Assembly (NCBI GenBank): GCA_902773265.1
Contig: CACYDZ010000009.1
Coordinates: 1-5,193, forward strand
DNA: 5,193 nt
From: an uncultured Ruminococcus sp.
GTDB lineage: Bacteria; Bacillota; Clostridia; Oscillospirales; Acutalibacteraceae
Direction: 5' to 3'
The position numbers and the translations under genes are program-made. The first letter of the stretch is position 1. Each line of letters starts with the position of its first letter. The notes under the pieces are model-generated. The model was not told the DNA's origin, ran no database searches, and saw only the letters and a list, made by a program, of their open reading frames with translations. Shown here one piece after another: positions 1 to 5,193 of this stretch.

Positions 1-3000
1 GTCTTTTCTTCGGGCTTTTTGGTGTTGGTGATGGTAACTGTGGGGTCAGAATTGCTTCTGTTGAGTTCTACATCAGAAACTTCTCCCGATTTTCTCCAGC
101 CTGTATCACTGAACTTCTCTGCAACGGTGTAGATTGTACCGTAAGGTATGTTTTTCAGCTTGACATCTTCACCTTGCTTAACGGCAAATACAGATTTCCA
201 TGTGTCACCACTGATACTCCAGCTTCCTCCTACTTTATCCATATAATTGCGGAAATTTACACCGTCAGGCATTTCTAAAGTAACTTCAAAATCGTAAGCT
301 CTGTTAAGCTGTTCATCTGTCAGATTTTCGTTGGGGTCTTCTGCCATGACCTCTTTCGCCAAAGTGAGTGTTCCTACATTACGGGTATTTACCGCTTCTT
401 CATCATTCAGTACAGTAGTATCCTGCTCTCGGTTGGCAATAATGTTTCCTTCCATCAGCGTACTGCTGCTGTGAAGACTGAATGTGTCATCAGACAACTC
501 TGTAATCTTATACTTCGTATTGACAGGAATACCTTTAATTTCTACACTCTCGCCGGCATTAAGGGTAAATGTACCTGTACCATTCAGAATTTTACCTTTG
601 CTTGTATCAATATTCGCATAGTTGCTTGTATTGACACCGCTCTTACCGAAAATTTCCGTAAGCTCAAGCTGAAATCTGAATGAACGGCTGACACCTTCGT
701 CAGGGTTCAGGCTCTTTGTGATTTTCAGACTGCCTGTCTTGACTGTGTTGACATAGGTTTCTGTCATGCCGACAGGTACAGTATCGTCCATGTTCTTATA
801 ATCATACTCACCTGTACGGTTGAACTCATTAAAATTATTGATATCTTTAGAAAGAACTTCCTGATTTTTTGCATCAACAACCCGTACCGTTGTATCATAA
901 TATTCTGCTGTTGCACGGTCGCCCACACTGAAAGTAACTTCACTGCCGTAATTCAGTGTACATAATGTATTGCTCTGTGTAACACGCATTCTGCCGTTTT
1001 CTCTGAACTGTCCGTCAAAGAATGCCGACTGTCCGTACATCAAATCTACATTACCGTTACTGTCTGTATTTTTAGTGAACGGTGTTTCCGCATCGCTGAG
1101 TGCATCGCCGTTTTCTTTGGTAGCGTAGGGGTCGGTAAGTTCATAGGTAACATTCGCTACATTGTTGAAATAATCGGGATTTGCCGGCTCAAAGTTGGAA
1201 TTTGTACCGCTTCCTGCAACAGAATGATTATCTCCCCACTCGGCACTGTTGCTCCAGTTGGTAATTTTAACGGTATTTTTACCGCTCTTCAAACTCCAAC
1301 CACCATTGCCGTCTGCGGGCGTTCTGTTTTTACCGCTGTCCTGTACTCTGCTCCAGAGACTGCTGCCCATACTTGCGTCCGCTCCTGTATCGCAACGCAG
1401 GAATATCACATTGTTATATTGGGATTTGCCTGTCAAATCAATACTGTAAAGGTGGTCTTTTCCCGATACTTTGGTCATATTGATAAACTCACTGCCGTTA
1501 CCGTAAACATAGGCAATCAGTTTGGCGTTATCGTCCCAATAAGTATTGCCTCCGCCTCCCGGCAACATCTTGCTTGTATCTAAATAAAATTTATTGTCTG
1601 CAACAGGCGTACTGCTGTCGCCTTTGTTCAGCACTGCTTTATTTTCAATTCCTGAACGCTCTTCATTTCCGATATTCGTTGTATTGTTTCGGATAATCTT
1701 TGTCTCTGTGGACGGGTAAAGAAAATCACTTCCGACTACTCCGCTTTGCGGTGTTCCTTTGTTCTGCACATTGTAACGGAATACATCTTCTTCTGCTACC
1801 TTTACCGTATCCGCAAGCAATCCGCTGTTGATACCGTCAAATACCGTCTGCTCGACAATCTTCAAAGTATTTTTCAAAGGCTGGAAATTGAAGTTGACAC
1901 TCAGATTGGATTCAAACATACCTCTTTCCATGTAAAATACGGTCATCGTATGGGTCTGATATATGTCGTACTCCTTACCTCTTGTATACGCTCCGCTGAA
2001 ATTATCGGAAAGTCTGGCATTATATGAAGTCTTGCTTCCTGCCTGTACTCTTCGCTTATCTGTAAATGACGATGTGACATTATCAATATACACGGAATCT
2101 TTATTGACATTAAAGTTGATACTGCCTGTTACCCGTCCATGGTCACCGCCCATATCCAGTACCAGCTTACCGTCAAGGAATACCCAGATATCATCGTCAC
2201 CGCTGAAATTGAATACGATATCTTTTTTAGAACCGTCTTTGCCTGTCAGTGTGCCGTCTTTGGTAAGATTGAACGGAATGTCCAGACGCATACCGAAACC
2301 GTAATTGACACCTTCACGACCGTTATACGATGAACCTATGGACTGATTACCGTTGAACGGATAGAAACCTGTTTCATCATTGGCACTCATTTCTCCTACG
2401 GTGACAAAGTTCATTGAACTTCTGCCATGACCGTTCTCGGCTTTCTGTACATAAATATTTCCGTTATTATAATATCTGTTGCCGTCTGTCAGGGAATCAT
2501 AGGAATAAGTTATCAGCCCGTTCTCTCTGATGACATTGAACGGAAATCCGTTGTCAACACGGTATACATCAGCATATCTTGAATTGGAAACAAAAGTATC
2601 ATTGAACTGCGGTAATGCCACACCGTTCTGCGTAACTGTTCCGTTGCTCGTTCCTCCTGAAAGCGTGCTGTCTACCAACCCCTGCACCGCTACCCGTCCG
2701 TTATTCACATCAGGAGCATTGTTGGAATTGAGGAAAAAGTTATTGTATACATCACTGTACCAGTAATAACCGTCCTGTCCCTCTTTATAGGTTCTGTGTC
2801 TTTCGTTGTCGGCGTTCTGCTCGTCTGTACCGTAAAAGTTACCGAAATACAAAGCGTGCTTATTCCATGCTATACCGTTATCGGTATAATACTTTGATAT
2901 CTCTCTGTTGAACATTTCATAAGGTACTTGTAACTGTGTACGCCAACGGTTTCCGCCTTTGTAAACATCACCGTTTTTCTGACCGTTAATCATCTGATTG

Positions 3001-3221
3001 GGGTCATAAATTTCATGGTCTTTTGAATAATGGTAAGACGGATTGACCTCTGTATCATAACGGTAGTCATACAATTTAGCAGGTGCATAATAATACTCGC
3101 CTGTGTCGGTTGCTTCGGCTTTGCTGCTGCTGTTGACCATCGGGAAAATACCGACAATCAGCATGACTGCACAAATTATTGACACTCCTGAAATGAATTT
3201 CCGTTTAGTTGCTGTTGCCAT
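1..3221 (-). CDS. Large secreted fibro-slime domain surface protein with Cna-B-like repeats (3' end beyond window)
   Basis: The frame is open for 1073 codons from ATG at 3221 to the left edge, so the C-terminus is missing. The start is supported by a G-run Shine-Dalgarno 9 nt upstream and an immediate signal peptide: KRK at residues 6-8, hydrophobic core about 10-29, likely cleavage after AEA near 37. Residues 40-280 are rich in Asn, Tyr and Gly and begin with LYDYRYDTE (50-58). GFYPFN (285-290), GDDDIWVFLDG (341-351), GGDHG (358-362) and FYMERG (429-434) mark a fibro-slime/PA14-like domain, a family first noted in Fibrobacter and Dictyostelium. Residues 545-656 look like a beta-sandwich carbohydrate-binding module (W562, VIFLRC 605-610, W623, W642, W656). 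Two Cna-B/SpaA-like repeats follow, at about 830-945 and 950-1067, starting GSLKITK and GTLTLAK. The inferred role is an extracellular adhesin or substrate-binding protein; no catalytic domain is visible. Family assignments come from motif recognition, and ligand and anchoring are unknown. Confidence 0.9.
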   Translation of the reverse strand, partial: MATATKRKFISGVSIICAVMLIVGIFPMVNSSSKAEATDTGEYYYAPAKLYDYRYDTEVNPSYHYSKDHEIYDPNQMINGQKNGDVYKGGNRWRTQLQVPYEMFNREISKYYTDNGIAWNKHALYFGNFYGTDEQNADNERHRTYKEGQDGYYWYSDVYNNFFLNSNNAPDVNNGRVAVQGLVDSTLSGGTSNGTVTQNGVALPQFNDTFVSNSRYADVYRVDNGFPFNVIRENGLITYSYDSLTDGNRYYNNGNIYVQKAENGHGRSSMNFVTVGEMSANDETGFYPFNGNQSIGSSYNGREGVNYGFGMRLDIPFNLTKDGTLTGKDGSKKDIVFNFSGDDDIWVFLDGKLVLDMGGDHGRVTGSINFNVNKDSVYIDNVTSSFTDKRRVQAGSKTSYNARLSDNFSGAYTRGKEYDIYQTHTMTVFYMERGMFESNLSVNFNFQPLKNTLKIVEQTVFDGINSGLLADTVKVAEEDVFRYNVQNKGTPQSGVVGSDFLYPSTETKIIRNNTTNIGNEERSGIENKAVLNKGDSSTPVADNKFYLDTSKMLPGGGGNTYWDDNAKLIAYVYGNGSEFINMTKVSGKDHLYSIDLTGKSQYNNVIFLRCDTGADASMGSSLWSRVQDSGKNRTPADGNGGWSLKSGKNTVKITNWSNSAEWGDNHSVAGSGTNSNFEPANPDYFNNVANVTYELTDPYATKENGDALSDAETPFTKNTDSNGNVDLMYGQSAFFDGQFRENGRMRVTQSNTLCTLNYGSEVTFSVGDRATAEYYDTTVRVVDAKNQEVLSKDINNFNEFNRTGEYDYKNMDDTVPVGMTETYVNTVKTGSLKITKSLNPDEGVSRSFRFQLELTEIFGKSGVNTSNYANIDTSKGKILNGTGTFTLNAGESVEIKGIPVNTKYKITELSDDTFSLHSSSTLMEGNIIANREQDTTVLNDEEAVNTRNVGTLTLAKEVMAEDPNENLTDEQLNRAYDFEVTLEMPDGVNFRNYMDKVGGSWSISGDTWKSVFAVKQGEDVKLKNIPYGTIYTVAEKFSDTGWRKSGEVSDVELNRSNSDPTVTITNTKKPEEK

Positions 3222-3229
3222 AAATGAAA

Positions 3230-3236
3230 TCCCCCC
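3230..3236 (-). promoter_or_regulatory. Ribosome binding site of the fibro-slime gene (G-run)
   Basis: On the minus strand a run of six G followed by A-T lies 9 nt before the ATG at 3221. It is an all-G variant of the usual AGGAGG. It fixes the start, because the signal peptide begins directly at this ATG and no better-placed start is seen. Confidence 0.7.
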
Positions 3237-3272
3237 GTTTCTGATTTTATTGCAACGCTCACTTTGTAGTTG

Positions 3273-3301
3273 ATTATACCAAAATCAAAGATTATGTGCA
3301 A
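3273..3301 (-). promoter_or_regulatory. Sigma-A promoter of the fibro-slime gene
   Basis: Reading the minus strand, TTGCAC (3301-3296) is followed by a 17-bp spacer and a perfect TATAAT (3278-3273). TGG precedes the hexamer, giving an extended -10 (TGnTATAAT). Transcription would start near 3266, leaving a leader of about 45 nt before the ATG. The -35 box is only a partial match to TTGACA, which the extended -10 can compensate. The gene therefore need not depend on read-through from radA. Confidence 0.8.
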
Positions 3302-3324
3302 CCCTGTTATATGAATTTTGGCTG

Positions 3325-3360
3325 ATATTTCAAATTTCCGCAAGCGTATTTGTGAAATAT
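3325..3360. repeat. AT-rich inverted repeat upstream of the promoter
   Basis: ATATTTCA (3325-3332) is mirrored exactly by TGAAATAT (3353-3360). Between them lie weaker pairs and a small inner hairpin, CGC-AA-GCG (3339-3346). It sits about 24 bp upstream of the -35 box of the fibro-slime gene, where an activator or repressor could bind. A structural element of the intergenic RNA is an equal possibility. The symmetry is plain; the regulatory role is inferred. Confidence 0.4.
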
Positions 3361-3415
3361 GACGGTGAATAATTAATATCCTAATTTTTTATTTTCTGTT
3401 TAAGAAATTATTAAA

Positions 3416-3441
3416 AGATTCCTCACTTCGTTCGGAATGAC
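3416..3441. repeat. REP-like inverted repeat, possible weak terminator after radA
   Basis: ATTCC (3418-3422) and GGAAT (3434-3438) flank TCACTTCGTTC, whose ends can add an AC/GT pair around a TTC loop. The minus-strand reading, CATTCCGAACGAAGTGAGG..., has the look of short REP-like elements dispersed in many bacterial genomes, judged from memory of that pattern. In the radA transcript the stem is followed by CUUUUAAUAAUUU, so it could act as a weak intrinsic terminator; the U-tract is short and broken. Confidence 0.45.
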
Positions 3442-3449
3442 AGGGTAGT

Positions 3450-3485
3450 TGACATTCGGAATGATATCAGGTATTCAGAATGTCA
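3450..3485. repeat. 13-bp inverted repeat just after radA
   Basis: TGACATTCGGAAT (3450-3462) and ATTCAGAATGTCA (3473-3485) are complementary at 12 of 13 positions around a 10-nt loop. The hairpin starts 7 nt past the radA stop. No U-run follows directly, so it is not a classical terminator by itself. It may protect the 3' end or work with the adjacent repeat at 3416-3441, with which it shares the direct repeat TTCGGAATGA (3431-3440 and 3455-3464). Confidence 0.6.
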
Positions 3486-3492
3486 TAATATA

Positions 3493-4866
3493 TCAGTTTG
3501 TCATATGCTCAAAGGCTTCACGGATATTTTTTACTCCGACAATCTCTGCATCAGGATAAAGGGATTTCTTAACCGTTTTTATATTCTGATAGGGTAAGAC
3601 GATTTTCCGAAAACCTAAACGGACGGCTTCTGAAATTCTCGCCTGCGATTGCGAAACTCCACGGATTTCTCCTGCTAAGCCGATTTCCCCGAATGCTATG
3701 GCACTTTCAGAAATGGCGGTATCTTTCAGACTGCTTACCAGCGACATCGCTACCGCCAAATCAACTGCCGGTTCATCTAAACGCAGACCGCCTACTACAT
3801 TAATATAAGTGTCGCAATTAGAAAAGAAATATCCTGCCCGCTTTTCCAGTACGGCTAAAATCAGGTTCATGCGGTTGTAGTCAAAACCTGTTGACATTCT
3901 TCGGGGATTGCCAAACCCTGAAGTCGTAACCAGACCCTGAATTTCGGCTAAAATGGGGCGTGTCCCCTCCATTGCACACGCTACACAAGTTCCTGATACA
4001 TTTTTCGGTCTGCCTGCAAGCAACATCATAGAGGGATTTTCTACTTCGCTGAGACCGTCATTCGTCATCTGAAATACACCGATTTCGTTCGTTGAACCGT
4101 AACGGTTTTTCACTGCACGCAATATCCTGTAGGACATCTGTTTATCTCCCTCAAAGTGTAATACCGCATCTACAATATGTTCCAGTACTTTTGGCCCCGC
4201 TATTGCTCCGTCCTTGTTGACATGACCTACTATCATGACGGGAATATCCAGCGATTTCGCCGTTTTCATCAGAAAATTGGTACACTCCCGAACCTGCGTT
4301 ACACTTCCCGGAGATGATGATAACTCCGTTAAATTCATTGTCTGAATAGAGTCTATCATCACTAAATCGGGCAATTCGTTTCTTATTATCTGACAAATTA
4401 CTTCAATATCTGTCTCTGTTACTACATACAAATTTTCACAATCTACTCCCAGTCTGTCAGACCTGAGTTTAATCTGTCGTCTGGATTCTTCCCCCGATAC
4501 ATAGAGGATTTTTAAATCATTTCCCAGCTTATTACATACCTGCAAAAGTATGGTGGATTTTCCTATTCCCGGGTCACCGCCCAGCAAAACCAAAGACCCT
4601 TTTACTATTCCTCCACCAAGCACTCTGTCGAACTCTTTAATCCCAGTGACATATCTTTCTTCGTTGGCGATATCGATATCCCGCATAGCAACAATCGTAT
4701 TTGTTTTGGCTGTATTGTTCATACTTTTTCCGACAGCTTTGGTTACTGTCTGAATTTCTTCTTCCATAGTGTTCCAACTGTTACATCCCTGACATTTGCC
4801 TACCCATTTGCTCGATTCCCAACCACACTGAGAACATATATAGATACTTTTTACTTTCCCTGCCAC
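3493..4866 (-). CDS. radA: DNA repair protein RadA (Sms), RecA-like branch-migration ATPase
   Basis: RadA processes recombination intermediates in the cytoplasm, driving DnaB-like, ATP-dependent branch migration in homologous recombination and repair. The protein is complete at 457 residues, the normal family size. An N-terminal four-cysteine zinc finger is present (C11, C14, C25, C28). The RecA-like core holds Walker A GGDPGIGKST (96-105), a Walker B-like LVMIDS (168-173) and the RadA signature KNRYGS (253-258), with Tyr in place of the more usual Phe. The rest (about 270-457) is the Lon-protease-like domain, including GGLRLDEPAVDLAVAMS and GEIGLAGEIRG, which is structural rather than proteolytic in RadA. 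The start codon is GTG; AGAGGAG lies 7 nt upstream and an in-frame stop lies about 30 nt further up. In many Firmicutes radA follows clpC or precedes disA; the next gene here is a surface protein with its own promoter, and the upstream gene is outside the window. Confidence 0.98.
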   Translation of the reverse strand: MAGKVKSIYICSQCGWESSKWVGKCQGCNSWNTMEEEIQTVTKAVGKSMNNTAKTNTIVAMRDIDIANEERYVTGIKEFDRVLGGGIVKGSLVLLGGDPGIGKSTILLQVCNKLGNDLKILYVSGEESRRQIKLRSDRLGVDCENLYVVTETDIEVICQIIRNELPDLVMIDSIQTMNLTELSSSPGSVTQVRECTNFLMKTAKSLDIPVMIVGHVNKDGAIAGPKVLEHIVDAVLHFEGDKQMSYRILRAVKNRYGSTNEIGVFQMTNDGLSEVENPSMMLLAGRPKNVSGTCVACAMEGTRPILAEIQGLVTTSGFGNPRRMSTGFDYNRMNLILAVLEKRAGYFFSNCDTYINVVGGLRLDEPAVDLAVAMSLVSSLKDTAISESAIAFGEIGLAGEIRGVSQSQARISEAVRLGFRKIVLPYQNIKTVKKSLYPDAEIVGVKNIREAFEHMTN

Positions 4867-4873
4867 TTCCCTG

Positions 4874-4880
4874 CTCCTCT
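4874..4880 (-). promoter_or_regulatory. Ribosome binding site of radA
   Basis: AGAGGAG on the minus strand lies 7 nt before the GTG at 4866. It supports this GTG rather than an internal start. It also agrees with the zinc finger beginning at residue 11, as in other RadA proteins. Confidence 0.85.
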
Positions 4881-4942
4881 CTTTTAAAAAAACTGCTCAC
4901 TTTTCTCCAAAAACTTTTTGCCACTTCGTCAGAATTGTTTAT
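4881..4942. other. Non-coding stretch between radA and the hairpin array
   Basis: This part holds no convincing gene or strong promoter. It has A/T runs, and TTTTTGCCACTT (4915-4926) resembles, in inverted orientation, the sequence at 5192-5179, so it may be one edge of the hairpin element. CACTTCGTCAGAAT (4922-4935) resembles part of the repeat behind radA at 3424-3438. A radA promoter must lie here, within the array or farther upstream, but no -35/-10 pair stands out. Confidence 0.4.
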
Positions 4943-5184
4943 CCGACTTTCAGCTGTGACAACGGAAAGTTTCGGTCAAGCCTTTTCAAAGGCTTGTGGG
5001 GTCAAGGGGTAAAACCCCTTGTGGGATTTTTAAGGGCAACGCCCTTAAACTCCCTAAAGATAAAACAAAATTTGCGTACGCAAATTTTGTCTTGAATGTT
5101 TAGCCGATTAAAGGGCTGCCGCCCTTTAAAATCCTGCCCAAAGGCTCCGCCTTTGGAATCCGCCACTTTTTTGAAAAAAAGTGG
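4943..5184. repeat. Array of tandem short hairpins upstream of radA
   Basis: This gene-free stretch is a series of adjacent inverted repeats with very short loops. H0 is CCGACTTTC (4943-4951) with GAAAGTTTCGG (4965-4975), with a 2-nt bulge. H1 is CAAGCCTTT/AAAGGCTTG (4977-4996), 9 bp, loop TC. H2 is CAAGGGGT/ACCCCTTG (5003-5021), 8 bp, loop AAA. H3 is TTTAAGGGC/GCCCTTAAA (5029-5049), 9 bp, loop AAC, extended by GGGA/TCCC outside. H4 is the 26-bp palindrome at 5065-5090. H5 is TTAAAGGGC/GCCCTTTAA (5108-5129), loop TGCC. H6 is CCAAAGGC/GCCTTTGG (5138-5156), loop TCC. H7 is CCACTTTTTT/AAAAAAGTGG (5163-5184), loop GA. All clean stems are perfect. No stem is followed by a T-run on either strand, so they are not ordinary terminators. 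A dispersed non-coding element or a structured RNA fits; I do not recognise a named family. Confidence 0.85.
5065..5090. repeat. 26-bp perfect palindrome at the centre of the hairpin array
   Basis: ACAAAATTTGCGT (5065-5077) is followed immediately by its exact reverse complement to 5090, with GTAC at the centre and no spacer. Being perfectly symmetric it could bind a dimeric protein, form a cruciform, or fold as RNA after opening a small loop. It is the midpoint of the surrounding hairpins: H3/H5, H2/H6 and H1/H7 lie at similar distances on either side. Confidence 0.85.
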
Positions 5185-5193
5185 ACAAAAAAC

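Noticed and set aside
1224..1583. Plus-strand open frame of 119 codons inside the large minus-strand gene, with similar ones at 471-683, 1746-2333 and 2530-2766
   Set aside because: All lie within the continuous 1073-codon minus-strand frame, have no ribosome binding sites or recognisable domains, and the minus frame carries clear protein motifs across the same bases.
3755..4100. Active Lon protease domain in the C-terminal part of RadA
   Set aside because: The RadA family carries a Lon-like fold that lacks the Ser-Lys protease dyad, so the domain is treated as structural.
4151..4396. Minus-strand 81-codon open frame, and the plus-strand 67-codon frame at 4550-4753
   Set aside because: Both overlap radA in other frames, opposite conserved RadA sequence (the second is antisense to Walker A).
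4898..4908. Leader peptide start (GGAG then GTG) upstream of radA
   Set aside because: The GTG is only 4 nt after GGAG, and the frame runs into radA out of phase without the features of a regulatory leader peptide.
4943..4979. radA promoter within TTGACC or TTGTCA on the minus strand
   Set aside because: Neither hexamer has a convincing TATAAT-like box at 16-18 bp, so I do not call a promoter.
4977..5184. CRISPR array
   Set aside because: Spacing is regular at about 27 bp, but units are different hairpins rather than identical direct repeats separated by unique spacers, and no cas genes are visible.
4977..5184. Stacked Rho-independent terminators
   Set aside because: None of the stems is followed by a T-run on either strand, and eight successive terminators would be unprecedented. 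H7 contains A/T runs, but inside its stem.

Overview
The window looks like chromosomal DNA of a gut or rumen Clostridia bacterium (Firmicutes), most likely Ruminococcus-like or another Oscillospiraceae. The reasons are a Firmicutes-type RadA, a very large secreted 'fibro-slime' protein of the kind common in those genomes, a near-consensus sigma-A promoter with an extended -10, purine-rich Shine-Dalgarno sites and moderate GC. The assignment is inference from gene content, not a database match. Both real genes lie on the minus strand.

Layout from the right, in the direction of transcription. Positions 4867-5193 hold no gene but are packed with adjacent short hairpins: seven clean ones plus one bulged one. 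They are spaced about 27 bp apart on either side of a 26-bp perfect palindrome. Next comes radA (4866-3493, GTG start, complete, 457 residues), the RecA-like DNA-repair ATPase that branch-migrates recombination intermediates. A 271-bp intergenic gap (3222-3492) follows. It holds two REP-like inverted repeats just behind radA, an AT-rich inverted repeat, and a clear promoter (TTGCAC - 17 bp - TATAAT) with a G-run ribosome binding site.

That promoter drives the largest gene in the window, running from 3221 off the left edge. It is open for 1073 codons with no stop. It encodes a secreted, multidomain surface protein: signal peptide, Asn/Tyr-rich N-terminal region, fibro-slime (PA14-like) domain, a carbohydrate-binding-like beta module, then at least two Cna-B/SpaA-like stalk repeats with candidate isopeptide triads. 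The C-terminus and any cell-wall anchor lie outside the window.

The two genes have no evident functional link: one is housekeeping recombination, the other a cell-surface adhesion or substrate-binding protein with its own promoter. The least ordinary part of the window is the hairpin array upstream of radA.
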